42,749 nt of DNA from an uncultured Lachnospiraceae bacterium (lineage in GTDB: Bacteria > Bacillota > Clostridia > Lachnospirales > Lachnospiraceae). The translations under genes and the position numbers were made by a program. Below, one piece after another: positions 16,838 through 26,095 of this stretch (its first letter is position 1; each line of letters opens with the position of its first letter). Under the pieces are notes generated by a model. The model did no database searches and was not told where the DNA came from. It saw nothing but the letters and a program-made list of their open reading frames with translations. Location of the stretch: assembly GCA_947626965.1 (NCBI GenBank), contig CANQUH010000013.1, positions 1-42,749 of the forward strand, in the 5' to 3' direction.

Positions 16838-18061
16838 TTATTTGTTGTTCTGCGCCTCGGCCATCTTCATAGCCCTGACCTTCAGAGGCAGTCCGAACAG
16901 TGTGATGAAGCCGTCCGCGTCGTGGTGATCGTACAGGTCGCCGGTCGTGAAGCTTGCGAGGGATTCGCTGTACAGGCTGTACGGAGAGGTGGTGCCGGCC
17001 TTGATGATGTTGCCCTTGTAGAGCTTGAATTTCACTTCACCGGTCACATATTTCTGTGTGGACTCCACAAATGCCTGGATCGCTTCGCGCAGCGGCGTGA
17101 ACCATTTTCCTTCATAGACAGTCTGTGCGAACTGGCTGCCAAGTCTCTTTTTCATTTCCAGGGTCTCACGGTCAAGAACAAGCTCCTCAAGCTGCTCATG
17201 AGCTTCCATCAGGATCGTTCCGCCAGGAGTCTCATAGACGCCGCGGGATTTCATGCCGACCACGCGGTTCTCAACGATATCGACAATGCCGATGCCGTGC
17301 TTTCCGCCGAGCGCGTTCAGCTCTGTGATGATCTCAGAAACTTTCATTGCCTTTCCGTTCAGGGACTTCGGAACGCCGGCCTCGAACGTCATGGTTACGT
17401 ATTCCGGCTCATCCGGAGCTTTCTCCGGCGTAACGCCAAGAACCAGAAGGTGCTCATAATTTGGCTCGTTTGCCGGATCTTCAAGCTCAAGGCCTTCATG
17501 GCTGATGTGCCACAGGTTCCGGTCACGGCTGTAGCTGGAGTCAGAAGAGAACGGCAGGTTGATGCCGTGCTGACGGCAGTACTCGATCTCGTCCTCGCGG
17601 GACTGCATGGTCCATACGTCCGTCATTCTCCACGGAGCGATGATCTTCAGGTCGGGAGCGAGCGCCTTGATGCCAAGTTCGAAGCGGATCTGGTCATTTC
17701 CCTTGCCGGTAGCGCCGTGGCAGATTGCGGAAGCGTTTTCCTTGCGCGCGATCTCCACGAGTTTCTTTGCGATTGCCGGGCGTGCCATGGAAGTACCAAG
17801 CAGATATTTGTGCTCGTATACGGAACCAGCCTTTACACACGGCATGATGTACTCATCGCAGAACTCGTCCACGATATCTTCAATATATAATTTGGAAGCG
17901 CCGGACAGTTTTGCTCTCTCCTCAAGTCCGTCCAGCTCGTTTCCCTGGCCGCAGTTGATGCAGCAGCAGATGACTTCGTAGTCAAAATGCTCTTTCAGCC
18001 ACGGGATGATGGCGGTTGTGTCAAGTCCGCCGGAATACGCGAGAACTACTTTTTCTTTCAT
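16838..18061 (-). CDS. argG: Argininosuccinate synthase
   Basis: This 407-residue enzyme joins citrulline and aspartate with ATP to form argininosuccinate, the second-last step of arginine synthesis. The N-terminal ATP-pyrophosphatase loop ([11 protein letters not shown], residues 7-17) is intact, followed by the nucleotide-binding and tetramerisation regions ([25 protein letters not shown]). Length matches the family. The start at 18061 is chosen for GAGGAGG at a good distance upstream; six extra codons are open before it. It is transcribed away from argC with an ARG-box-like site over its promoter. No argH or argF is in the window. Confidence 0.96.
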   Translation of the reverse strand: MKEKVVLAYSGGLDTTAIIPWLKEHFDYEVICCCINCGQGNELDGLEERAKLSGASKLYIEDIVDEFCDEYIMPCVKAGSVYEHKYLLGTSMARPAIAKKLVEIARKENASAICHGATGKGNDQIRFELGIKALAPDLKIIAPWRMTDVWTMQSREDEIEYCRQHGINLPFSSDSSYSRDRNLWHISHEGLELEDPANEPNYEHLLVLGVTPEKAPDEPEYVTMTFEAGVPKSLNGKAMKVSEIITELNALGGKHGIGIVDIVENRVVGMKSRGVYETPGGTILMEAHEQLEELVLDRETLEMKKRLGSQFAQTVYEGKWFTPLREAIQAFVESTQKYVTGEVKFKLYKGNIIKAGTTSPYSLYSESLASFTTGDLYDHHDADGFITLFGLPLKVRAMKMAEAQNNK

Positions 18062-18177
18062 AATGAAACTCCTCCTCATTTTTTATTATAGAAGCGTGGG
18101 CTTTTTGCTTTTTACTGAAAACCGTCTGGTTCTGACGGGCGGACACTTAAGGGCGTCCGGTCCCGCCGACAAGCCAT

Positions 18178-18206
18178 ACTATAACGCAAGCGTCATAAAT
18201 ATGCAA
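18178..18206 (-). promoter_or_regulatory. argG promoter
   Basis: On the minus strand: TTGCAT, 17 bases, TATAGT. The -35 lies inside an ARG-box-like sequence, as expected for repression by ArgR/AhrC. A GC-rich leader of about 110 bases with a possible hairpin follows before argG. Confidence 0.78.
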
Positions 18207-18208
18207 GC
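18193..18208. promoter_or_regulatory. ARG-box-like operator at the argG promoter
   Basis: TCATAAATATGCAAGC resembles the Bacillus AhrC box (CATGAATAAAAATGCAAGT) and covers the argG -35. The repressor gene is not in the window. Confidence 0.6.
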
Positions 18209-18262
18209 ACAAATTTAAAATTTGTCATTATTACCAAATTGTACAGAATAATATACAATGTA

Positions 18263-18280
18263 TACGTATAAATATACGTC
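18263..18280. promoter_or_regulatory. ARG-box-like operator upstream of argC
   Basis: TACGTATAAATATACGTC contains an imperfect palindrome (CGTATAAATATACG) of the ArgR/AhrC type. It ends ten bases before the argC -35, a position suiting repression through looping with the other box. Confidence 0.6.
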
Positions 18281-18289
18281 AAAAAACTC

Positions 18290-18318
18290 TTTACATCCGC
18301 AATTTGATGGTATATGAT
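18290..18318 (+). promoter_or_regulatory. argCJBD promoter
   Basis: TTTACA, 17 bases, TATGAT; start near 18325, about 67 bases before argC. Confidence 0.75.
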
Positions 18319-18391
18319 AGGAAATGATTTTCTAAAGAGAAGCAAATGGGAAGTAAATTTAGCCTGCATTTTCAGGGAGGAATGAGAAATC

Positions 18392-19432
18392 ATGATAAGA
18401 GCAGGAATTATTGGTTCCACAGGATATGCGGGAGCAGAGCTCGTCAGGCTGCTGCTCGGACACAGAGAGACGGAGATTGTCTGGTACGGTTCCAGGAGTT
18501 ATGTGGATCAGAGATACGCCTCGATCTATCAGAACATGTTTCAGATCGTGGACGCGTCGTGTATGGATGATAATATGGAAGAACTGGCGAAGCAGGCCGA
18601 CGTGATCTTCACGGCGACGCCGCAGGGCTTCTGCGCTTCCATGGTAAATGAGGAGATCCTGTCCCGCGCGAAGGTGATCGACCTCAGTGCGGACTTTCGG
18701 ATCAAGGATGTAAAAATATACGAGGAGTGGTACAAACTGGAGCACAAGTCGCCGCAGTATCTTGCGGAGGCTGTCTACGGGCTGTGCGAGCTCAACAGAG
18801 AGAAGATAAAAGACGCGAGACTGGTTGCGAATCCGGGCTGTTATCCGACCTGCAGTACGCTTTCGATTTATCCGCTGCTTGCGGAAGGCCTGATTGATCC
18901 GGCAACGATCATCATCGACGCGAAGTCCGGCACCTCCGGCGCTGGCCGCGGGGCGAAGGTTGATAATCTGTTCTGTGAGGTCAACGAGAATATCAAGGCC
19001 TACGGAGTGGCGAGCCACCGTCATACGCCGGAGATTGAGGAGCAGCTTGGCTATGCGGCAGGGGAGCCTGTGGTGCTGAACTTTACGCCGCATCTTGTTC
19101 CGATGCAGCGGGGAATCCTGATCACGGCTTACGCATCACTGAAAAAAGAAGTGACCTATGAGGAAGTAAAGGCCGTCTATGACAAATATTATGACCAGGA
19201 GCGTTTTGTACGCGTGCTGGAGAAAGATGTCTGTCCGCAGACGAAGTGGGTGGAAGGCAGTAATTATGTGGATGTAAATTTCAAAATCGATCCGCGCACA
19301 AAACGTGTGATCATGATGGGCGCGATGGACAATCTTGTCAAGGGTGCGGCAGGACAGGCAGTGCAGAACATGAATATCCTGTTTGGACTGGAAGAATCGC
19401 TCGGTCTGCAGCAGGCGCCGATGTTCCCGTGA
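18392..19432 (+). CDS. argC: N-acetyl-gamma-glutamyl-phosphate reductase
   Basis: This 346-residue enzyme reduces N-acetylglutamyl phosphate to the semialdehyde with NADPH, the third step of arginine synthesis. The N-terminal dinucleotide motif (IIGSTGYAGAELVRLL), the active-site Cys in NPGCYPTCS and the HRHTPEIEEQL motif are all visible. ATG 18392 follows GGGAGG. It leads a same-strand operon with argJ, argB and argD; order and spacing are typical of Firmicutes. Confidence 0.96.
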   Translation: MIRAGIIGSTGYAGAELVRLLLGHRETEIVWYGSRSYVDQRYASIYQNMFQIVDASCMDDNMEELAKQADVIFTATPQGFCASMVNEEILSRAKVIDLSADFRIKDVKIYEEWYKLEHKSPQYLAEAVYGLCELNREKIKDARLVANPGCYPTCSTLSIYPLLAEGLIDPATIIIDAKSGTSGAGRGAKVDNLFCEVNENIKAYGVASHRHTPEIEEQLGYAAGEPVVLNFTPHLVPMQRGILITAYASLKKEVTYEEVKAVYDKYYDQERFVRVLEKDVCPQTKWVEGSNYVDVNFKIDPRTKRVIMMGAMDNLVKGAAGQAVQNMNILFGLEESLGLQQAPMFP

Positions 19433-19538
19433 GGAGGGGCGGCAGACAGCCTGAAGGTTGTCTGCTCGTCCGTTGGCTTTGAGGGGATGGGTTTCCTGCG
19501 TGAGGAAGAACTCCCCATACAGAAAGAGGAGATACATT

Positions 19539-20759
19539 ATGAGAGAAACAGCAGGAGGCGTGACCGCCGCGAAAGGATTTCAGGCGGCAGGCGTTGAGGC
19601 AGGAATTAAAAAAGAAGGAAAAGACATGGCCATGATCTACAGCAGGACTCCGTGTCAGGTGGCGGGTACGTTCACGACGAATATCGTGAAGGCCGCACCT
19701 GTGAAGTGGGATCAGGCAGTGGTCGGCAGTAAAAATACCGTGCATGCGGTTGTGGTGAACAGCGGAGTGGCGAACGCCTGTACGGGGGCGGAAGGTTACG
19801 GCTACTGCCGTGCGACAGCTGAAAAAACGGCCGGAATCTTCGGCATCAGGCCGGAGCAGGTTCTGGTGGCTTCGACGGGAGTGATCGGCCGTCAGATTCC
19901 GATCGATAAAATTGAGGCGGGGATCGAGAAGATGGTTCCGATGCTCGCGGGAGATGAAAAGTCCGCGACGCTCGCGGCTGAGGCGATCATGACGACGGAT
20001 ACCGTGAAGAAGGAGATTGCGGTTGAAGTTGAACTTGGCGGCGTGCCGGTGAGGATCGGCGGCATGTGCAAGGGATCCGGTATGATTCATCCGAACATGT
20101 GCACGATGCTGAGCTTTGTGACGACGGACGCGGCGATCTCAAAGGAAATGCTGCAGAAAGCGCTCAGCGAGGATATTGTGGATACCTATAATATGGTATC
20201 TGTCGATGGAGACACTTCGACGAATGACACCTGTCTGCTGATGGCGAACGGGCTTGCCGGAAATCCGGAAATCACAGAAGAAAATGAGGACTATGCAGCT
20301 TTTGCAAAAGCGCTGAACTATGTGAATACGTACCTTGCGAAAAAGATGGCCGGGGACGGCGAGGGAGCGACCGCACTGTTTGAGGTAAAGATCGTGGGCG
20401 CTGAGAGCAAGGAGCAGGCCGTGACGCTGGCGAAATCTGTTGTGACGTCAAGCCTTACCAAGGCAGCGATTTACGGCCACGACGCAAACTGGGGACGTAT
20501 CCTCTGCGCGATGGGATATTCCGGAGCGCAGTTTGATCCGGAAAAGGTTGATCTGTACTTTGAGAGCGCGGCCGGAAAGCTGAAGATCATCGAGAATGGC
20601 GTATCCACCGGCTACAGTGAGGAATTTGCGACGAAAATTCTTTCCGAGAGTGAAGTGACGGCGATTGCGGACATCAAAATGGGAGAGGCTGAAGCGACGG
20701 CCTGGGGCTGCGATTTGACGTACGATTATGTGCGGATCAACGGAAGCTACCGTTCCTGA
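19539..20759 (+). CDS. argJ: Bifunctional ornithine acetyltransferase/N-acetylglutamate synthase
   Basis: This 406-residue proenzyme recycles the acetyl group from acetylornithine to glutamate, and probably can also use acetyl-CoA. It self-cleaves before a conserved Thr, here in NMCTMLSF (Thr 189), and the surrounding GGMCKGSGMIHPN and DTSTNDTCLLMANG motifs are intact. The usual residue before the Thr is Ala; here it is Cys, a variation also seen in other members. ATG 19539 follows AGAGGAGA. A 106-bp gap separates it from argC. Confidence 0.95.
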   Translation: MRETAGGVTAAKGFQAAGVEAGIKKEGKDMAMIYSRTPCQVAGTFTTNIVKAAPVKWDQAVVGSKNTVHAVVVNSGVANACTGAEGYGYCRATAEKTAGIFGIRPEQVLVASTGVIGRQIPIDKIEAGIEKMVPMLAGDEKSATLAAEAIMTTDTVKKEIAVEVELGGVPVRIGGMCKGSGMIHPNMCTMLSFVTTDAAISKEMLQKALSEDIVDTYNMVSVDGDTSTNDTCLLMANGLAGNPEITEENEDYAAFAKALNYVNTYLAKKMAGDGEGATALFEVKIVGAESKEQAVTLAKSVVTSSLTKAAIYGHDANWGRILCAMGYSGAQFDPEKVDLYFESAAGKLKIIENGVSTGYSEEFATKILSESEVTAIADIKMGEAEATAWGCDLTYDYVRINGSYRS

Positions 20760-20969
20760 TTTATGTGAAAGCAAAGGGCATGTCTGCATGGAACGGTTGG
20801 GTGCACTGCGGCAGTAGGAGAAGGAGGCTTTGTCCGGTAGAAAATACCTGCCGGAGCAGGCATGCGGACATGGATTCTGTGGCACTGCGCCGGGTTTTGA
20901 AACGTTTTGCAGGAAGTGAAGTGGCTTGGACTAATAAAGAAACAAATAGAAGAAAGAGTGTGAATAAAA

Positions 20970-21869
20970 ATGGAACAGAAAATGGAAATGTGGCTGCAGA
21001 AAGCCAATGTGCTGATTGAAGCGCTGCCCTATATCCGGAGGTTTCACGGCAAGACGATCGTTGTAAAGTACGGCGGCAGCGCGATGGTCGATCATGAACT
21101 GAAAAAAAGTGTGATCCGCGATGTGGCACTGCTGAAGCTGGTCGGTTTCCGTCCGATCATTGTTCACGGCGGCGGCAAGGAGATCACAAAATGGGTAAAT
21201 AAAGTCGGCCTGGAGACAAATTTCATCAATGGTCTGCGTGTAACGGACAAGCCGACGATGGAAGTCGCGGAGATGGTGCTGAACAAAATCAACAAGGGTC
21301 TTGTCTCCATGATGGAGAAGACCGGCCTGAAAGCGGTCGGCATCAGCGGCAAGGACGGAACGGTTCTGCGTGTAAATAAAAGGATGCCCGGCGGCAAGGA
21401 CATCGGATATGTGGGCGAGATAAAGGAAGTGAACACCCAGCTGCTCGACACGCTGCTTGACAATGATTTTATCCCGGTCATCTGTCCGATCGGCTCCGAT
21501 GACAATTATCATTCCTTCAATATCAACGCGGACGATGCGGCCTGCGCAATCGCGACGGCTGTGAAGGCGTCAAAGCTGGCGTTTCTCACGGATATTGAGG
21601 GCGTTTACCGGGATCCTCTGGACAAGTCCTCGCTGATCAGTGAGCTGACAATTCCGGAGGCGGAGGAGTTTTTGAAGAGCGGAAATGTAGGGGGCGGCAT
21701 GCTTCCGAAACTGCAGAACTGTATCGACGCGATCCGCTCCGGTGTTTCGCGGGTGCATATTCTTGACGGGCGTATTGAGCACTGCCTGCTTCTGGAATTC
21801 TTTACGGATAAAGGAATCGGGACGGCGATCATCGGGGAGAATGAGGAGCGGTATTATACCGGGAAGTGA
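20970..21869 (+). CDS. argB: Acetylglutamate kinase
   Basis: This 299-residue amino-acid kinase phosphorylates N-acetylglutamate, the second step of the pathway. It has the VVKYGGSAM and VHGGGKEI glycine loops and the [10 protein letters not shown] motif. The N-terminal helix ([20 protein letters not shown]) resembles the extension of arginine-inhibited hexameric enzymes, so feedback inhibition is likely. The ribosome site (GAAAGAGTGTG) is modest. The 210-bp gap before it holds nothing I recognise. Confidence 0.95.
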   Translation: MEQKMEMWLQKANVLIEALPYIRRFHGKTIVVKYGGSAMVDHELKKSVIRDVALLKLVGFRPIIVHGGGKEITKWVNKVGLETNFINGLRVTDKPTMEVAEMVLNKINKGLVSMMEKTGLKAVGISGKDGTVLRVNKRMPGGKDIGYVGEIKEVNTQLLDTLLDNDFIPVICPIGSDDNYHSFNINADDAACAIATAVKASKLAFLTDIEGVYRDPLDKSSLISELTIPEAEEFLKSGNVGGGMLPKLQNCIDAIRSGVSRVHILDGRIEHCLLLEFFTDKGIGTAIIGENEERYYTGK

Positions 21870-21942
21870 ATTGCGGATATACCATGGTTTCCGGGAATGC
21901 CGCAGGAAGCAATTCGTGCGCATCTCCACTCCGTTCCGGTCG

Positions 21943-22023
21943 GCGCTGGACGAATGTCCACTGGACATTCAGCGCCCCCGGAGGGCTTATAGCAAACGGC
22001 AAATATTTTTGTCGTTTGCTATA
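21943..22023. repeat. Twin hairpin element between argB and argD
   Basis: Two adjacent inverted repeats fill the gap. At 21943-21975, GCGCTG..AATGTCC pairs with GGACATTCAGCGC. At 21988-22023, TATAGCAAACG pairs with CGTTTGCTATA. Neither is followed by a clean T-run. The layout suggests a small mobile or REP-like element or an RNA-processing site inside the operon. Confidence 0.65.
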
Positions 22024-22071
22024 GAATTGGATGAAACAGAGCACCATGATTTTTATCAGAAAGGAACAGTT

Positions 22072-23259
22072 ATGAACAGCAAACAATATATGGAACTGAC
22101 CGAACAGAACGTTCTGCATACTTACAACCGCTTTCCGGTCGTGTTTGAGAAGGGAAGCGGCGTGTATCTTGAGGATGTGGACGGAAAAAAGTATCTGGAT
22201 TTCGGAGCGGGGATTGCAGTGTTCGCGCTTGGATACGGAAATGAAACCTATAACAATGCGCTGAAAAATCAGATTGACAAGCTGATTCACACTTCAAATC
22301 TCTATTATAACACGACAATGCCGGAAGCGGCCGCGAAGATTGTAAAGGCCAGCGGGATGGATAAGGTATTTTTCACGAACAGCGGCACGGAGTCGATCGA
22401 AGGCGCGATCAAGGCGGCTCGCAAGTATGCGTATCTGCGCGATGGGAAAGCGGATCACGAGATCATTGCGATGAATCATTCCTTCCATGGACGCAGCGTA
22501 GGGGCTTTGTCCGTTACCGGAAATCCGCACTATCAGGAGGCGTTCAAACCGCTGATGGGCGGCGTGAAGTTTGCCGATTTCAATGATCTTGAGAGTGTGA
22601 AGGCTCAGATCACGGAAAAAACCTGCGCGATCATTCTTGAGCCGGTGCAGGGCGAGGGAGGCATTTACCCTGCGGAACCGGAATTTCTTCAGGGAGTGAA
22701 GAAACTCTGCGAGGAGAAAGATATCCTTCTGATCTTTGATGAGATTCAGTGCGGCATGGGACGTACCGGAAGCTGGTTTGCGTGGCAGCAGTACGGCGTG
22801 GAGCCGGACATCATGACCTGTGCGAAAGCGCTCGGATGCGGTGTTCCGGTCGGTGCGTTCGCCCTGAATGAGAAGACAGCCAGGGCCTCCCTCGTGCCGG
22901 GAGATCACGGGACAACTTACGGCGGCAATCCCTTTGCCTGCGCCGCGGTTTCGGTGGTTTTTGATCTGTTTGAGTCTCAGAAAGTGATCGAGAACGTAAA
23001 CAAAGTGGCGCCGTATCTTGAGAAGAAGCTTGACGAGCTGGTCGCAAAATATGACTGTCTTGCGGCGCGCCGGGGCAAAGGACTGATGCAGGGAGTTGTG
23101 GTCAGCGGCCGTCCGGTCGGCGGCATTGTCTCGAAAGCGCTTGAGAACGGACTGGTCGTTCTCAGCGCGGGAAGCGACGTTCTCCGCTTTGTTCCGCCGC
23201 TTGTCATCACGGAGGCGGATGTCGACGAGATGGTAAAACGTCTGGAACTGTCCTTATAA
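22072..23259 (+). CDS. argD: Acetylornithine aminotransferase
   Basis: This 395-residue PLP enzyme converts N-acetylglutamate semialdehyde to N-acetylornithine. Class III aminotransferase motifs are clear: [28 protein letters not shown] and the PLP Lys in TCAKALGCG. Length is normal. ATG 22072 follows AAAGGAACAG. It is the last arg gene of the operon. Ornithine carbamoyltransferase and argH must lie elsewhere for a full route. Confidence 0.95.
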   Translation: MNSKQYMELTEQNVLHTYNRFPVVFEKGSGVYLEDVDGKKYLDFGAGIAVFALGYGNETYNNALKNQIDKLIHTSNLYYNTTMPEAAAKIVKASGMDKVFFTNSGTESIEGAIKAARKYAYLRDGKADHEIIAMNHSFHGRSVGALSVTGNPHYQEAFKPLMGGVKFADFNDLESVKAQITEKTCAIILEPVQGEGGIYPAEPEFLQGVKKLCEEKDILLIFDEIQCGMGRTGSWFAWQQYGVEPDIMTCAKALGCGVPVGAFALNEKTARASLVPGDHGTTYGGNPFACAAVSVVFDLFESQKVIENVNKVAPYLEKKLDELVAKYDCLAARRGKGLMQGVVVSGRPVGGIVSKALENGLVVLSAGSDVLRFVPPLVITEADVDEMVKRLELSL

Positions 23260-23454
23260 GATTTTAAAAGAATATTTTCCTTTTTTCTGCATATACTTGT
23301 AATAGTCCGTACCTTTTGTGCGCTGCCTGTCAAAGGTGAAGTCTGACCGGATAAAAATATGCGTTCTTTATGCTGTTTCGTCCGGAGTTGAATGAGTCTT
23401 GCCGGGGATGGAGCGTACAGGCTGCGGAACTACATGCAGAAGGGTGAATACATT

Positions 23455-23889
23455 ATGTTTGGAGTACTGATTGCGCTGTTGTCCGGCGCTCTGATGAGCG
23501 TGCAGGGAGTCTTTAATACGGAAGTGACAAAGCAGACGAGCCTCTGGGTATCGTCTGCTTTTGTGCAGTTTTCAGCCCTTCTGGTCTGCCTCGGCGTCTG
23601 GCTGGCGGCGGACCGGACGAGCTTTCTTTCTCTGGCTGATGTGCAGCACAAGTACATGCTGCTTGCAGGGGTGATCGGCGCTTTTATCACGGTCACTGTC
23701 GTCAGAAGCATGGATATGCTGGGACCTGCGCGGGCAGCCATGCTGATTGTCATTGCACAGCTGGGGGTTGCGTGGGGGATTGAGCTTACCGGGCTGTTTG
23801 GCGTGGAAAAAACGCCGTTTGAGTGGAGAAAGCTGCTCGGAATGCTGATTGCGATCATTGGAATTGTGATATTCAAGTGGAAGAAATAA
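23455..23889 (+). CDS. DMT-type small membrane protein (YdcZ/DUF606 family)
   Basis: This 144-residue protein has five hydrophobic segments and a short basic end (KWKK). The start (MFGVLIALLSGALMSVQGVF) and the segment GPARAAMLIVIAQLG are typical of the DMT_YdcZ group, whose substrates are mostly unknown. ATG 23455 follows AGAAGGGTGA. It may be co-transcribed with argD, 195 bases upstream, because no strong terminator is seen between them. Confidence 0.88.
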   Translation: MFGVLIALLSGALMSVQGVFNTEVTKQTSLWVSSAFVQFSALLVCLGVWLAADRTSFLSLADVQHKYMLLAGVIGAFITVTVVRSMDMLGPARAAMLIVIAQLGVAWGIELTGLFGVEKTPFEWRKLLGMLIAIIGIVIFKWKK

Positions 23890-23897
23890 AAAAAATA

Positions 23898-23926
23898 TTG
23901 CAAAAATTTTAATTTATCGTTACAAT
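23898..23926 (+). promoter_or_regulatory. Promoter of the comEA-like/response-regulator pair
   Basis: TTGCAA, 17 bases, TACAAT, directly after the YdcZ stop codon. Confidence 0.7.
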
Positions 23927-23966
23927 AGGAACGTGTACAGGGGGAACTGCGCCCACAGCGGCGGAA

Positions 23967-25115
23967 ATGTACATGAATAATGGAAGATATGTAAAATTCA
24001 GGGATGTAATCTCAAGGGATCATATTCATGCGGCTGGTGAGCTGTCACATGCAGGCAGGTATCCGGTGAGTACAGGGATAACCGTGGAAGGCAGGAGATG
24101 CCGGTGCCTGTTTCCCGCATTTCTGAGGGGATTTTCGATGCTGGCCCTGCTTCTGGCCGGAAGTATTTTCCTGACTGGGTGTTCCGGAAATAAAAGTGCG
24201 GGGGACTCAGATCCGGAATGGAGCTTTCAGGCGGGGAGCGGCCAGGAGGAAGAAAATCCTGGGAATAAAAAAGAAGAAAACGGGGAAGCGGCCGGGATGT
24301 CCGGTGCGGAGGACGGGGCCGTGCAGTCCGCAGCGGATTCTGCGGGGAACCAGGGATTTTCGGACAGTGCAGGCGCGAAAGGAACCGGGTCTGCAGGCGC
24401 AGAGAAGTCTTCCGGCGGTGGAAGCACAGCGGAGGATTCCGGGTCTTCAGACAGTGCAGGAGCTGCAGCAGAGTTTGAATTTTCAGGCAGCACAGGAACG
24501 GCAGACGCGGGAACTCCCGGAGGAACAGGAACCGCGGGAGGAAGCGTGGTTTTATCAGACGGCGCAGGCACGGCGGTATCCGGTGTTCAGGAGCCGGGGT
24601 ATGTTTACATCTGCGGTGCGGTTCGCAGGCCGGGCGTCTACGAGATCGGAGAAGGCACGCGCGTTTTTGAGGTGATTGAACAGGCAGGAGGCCTCACGAA
24701 GCAGGCCGACGGAGAATGGCTGAATCAGGCGGAAATTGTCGTTGACGGACAGAAGCTTCAGATTTATACAAAAGAAGAGACAGCGGCGTTTAAGGAAGCC
24801 GGGCTGTCTGCGGCAGGCAGCATGGATCAGGGCCTGTCTGCAGGAGCGGGCGGTATGCCGCAGGGGACAGATTCGCAGGTGACTGCCGGAAATGGCGCGG
24901 CAGAGCAGGGAGCGGCCGTGGACGACAAAGTAAATATTAATACGGCAGACAAAGATCTTCTGATGACCCTTCCCGGCATCGGGGAGTCGAAGGCGGAGGC
25001 GGTTCTGCAGTATCGGCAGGAGCATGGAAATTTTGGTTCAATCGGTGATATCTGCCAGGTTTCGGGGATCAAGGAAGCTGTATTTTCCAGAATAAAGGAC
25101 AGGATTACAGTATAA
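23967..25115 (+). CDS. ComEA-like lipoprotein with SLBB and helix-hairpin-helix domains
   Basis: The protein is up to 382 residues. A hydrophobic segment ending in a lipobox (SIFLTGC, Cys about residue 69) suggests a lipoprotein. A Ser/Gly/Ala-rich linker of about 130 residues leads to an SLBB domain (YVYICGAVRRPGVYEI, about 210-270), a second linker and a C-terminal double helix-hairpin-helix (VNINTADKDLLMTLPGIGES). ComEA binds incoming DNA at the cell surface during transformation. The long N-terminus before the signal is unusual; a GTG near 24082 would give a shorter, more normal signal peptide, so the start is uncertain. No comEC is adjacent. Confidence 0.82.
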   Translation: MYMNNGRYVKFRDVISRDHIHAAGELSHAGRYPVSTGITVEGRRCRCLFPAFLRGFSMLALLLAGSIFLTGCSGNKSAGDSDPEWSFQAGSGQEEENPGNKKEENGEAAGMSGAEDGAVQSAADSAGNQGFSDSAGAKGTGSAGAEKSSGGGSTAEDSGSSDSAGAAAEFEFSGSTGTADAGTPGGTGTAGGSVVLSDGAGTAVSGVQEPGYVYICGAVRRPGVYEIGEGTRVFEVIEQAGGLTKQADGEWLNQAEIVVDGQKLQIYTKEETAAFKEAGLSAAGSMDQGLSAGAGGMPQGTDSQVTAGNGAAEQGAAVDDKVNINTADKDLLMTLPGIGESKAEAVLQYRQEHGNFGSIGDICQVSGIKEAVFSRIKDRITV

Positions 25116-25126
25116 AGGAGCATATT

Positions 25127-25816
25127 ATGGGAAAAAAGGTATTGGTTGTGGATGACGAAAAACTGATCGTGAAAGGGATTCGTTTCAGTCTGGAACAGGA
25201 CGATATGGAAGTTGACTCTGCATTTGACGGAGAAGAGGCCGTGCGTATGGCGAAGGAAAAGGCGTATGATATTATTCTGCTGGATCTGATGCTTCCCAAG
25301 ATCGACGGTCTGGAGGTCTGTCAGCAGATTCGCGAGTTTTCTGATGTGCCGATCGTGATGCTGACCGCGAAAGGCGATGATATGGACAAAATTCTGGGGC
25401 TGGAGTACGGGGCGGATGATTATATCACGAAGCCGTTTAACATCCTCGAGGTCAAGGCGCGTCTGAAAGCAATCATTCGCCGGACTTCCCAGAAGACAGC
25501 CGCGGAGCCGCGCGGCAAAATAGTTGATGTAGGTGATCTGACGCTTGACTGTGAGGGCAGGCGGGTGAGCGTTGCGGGCCGGGAAGTTAACCTGACCGCG
25601 AAGGAATTTGATGTGCTGGAGCTTCTTGTGTTCAATCCGAACAAGGTCTACAGCAGGGAGAACCTTCTGAATATTGTCTGGGGATATGAGTATCCCGGTG
25701 ATGTGAGGACTGTGGATGTTCATATCAGAAGACTGCGTGAGAAAATTGAGCAGAACCCGAGCGAACCGAAGTATGTACATACGAAGTGGGGCGTGGGGTA
25801 TTATTTTCAGCATTAG
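25127..25816 (+). CDS. OmpR-family response regulator
   Basis: This 229-residue regulator has a receiver domain (1-120: VVDDEKLI, phospho-acceptor in DIILLDLMLP, VMLTAKGDD, TKPFN) and a winged-helix DNA-binding domain (about 130-228: LTAKEFDVLELL, VDVHIRRLREKIE, KWGVGYYF). It resembles PhoB/WalR regulators. ATG 25127 follows AAAGGAG and lies 11 bases after the comEA-like gene, so the two are co-transcribed. No sensor kinase gene follows; the partner must be encoded elsewhere. Confidence 0.93.
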   Translation: MGKKVLVVDDEKLIVKGIRFSLEQDDMEVDSAFDGEEAVRMAKEKAYDIILLDLMLPKIDGLEVCQQIREFSDVPIVMLTAKGDDMDKILGLEYGADDYITKPFNILEVKARLKAIIRRTSQKTAAEPRGKIVDVGDLTLDCEGRRVSVAGREVNLTAKEFDVLELLVFNPNKVYSRENLLNIVWGYEYPGDVRTVDVHIRRLREKIEQNPSEPKYVHTKWGVGYYFQH

Positions 25817-25852
25817 TGGATCTGCCCGACAGGTACAATGTCTTGCGGTTTT

Positions 25853-25880
25853 GGCAGAGGGACGTTCCCTCTGCCTTTTT
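25853..25880 (+). terminator. Terminator after the response regulator gene
   Basis: GGCAGAGGGA.GTTCCCTCTGCC stem followed by TTTTT. Confidence 0.9.
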
Positions 25881-26095
25881 CCACTTGCGTTTATCTGATC
25901 AGAATGTTACTATAAGAGAACCTGAAGGGGCAAAATACCTTCTGACCCTGGCATCATGATATAGATTAAAGATGACAGCGCCGGGCTTGAGGAAAGATGT
26001 GATGGAGAATTCTGAAAGTACAAAGCATCACAGAAATGAGACATTGGCTGCAAAATGTAACAGGAACACGATAAAATTTACAGGGGGTAAGAAAA

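Noticed and set aside
16922..17890. A 322-codon plus-strand frame opposite argG
   Set aside because: argG is complete and conserved on the other strand; the opposite frame has no family features.
18062..18177. A T-box or other amino-acid attenuator in the argG leader
   Set aside because: No T-box sequence or specifier structure; the ARG-box over the -35 explains control more simply.
25881..26095. A purine, PRPP or ZTP riboswitch before guaA
   Set aside because: The conserved cores of these riboswitches are not present; only small unassigned hairpins are seen.
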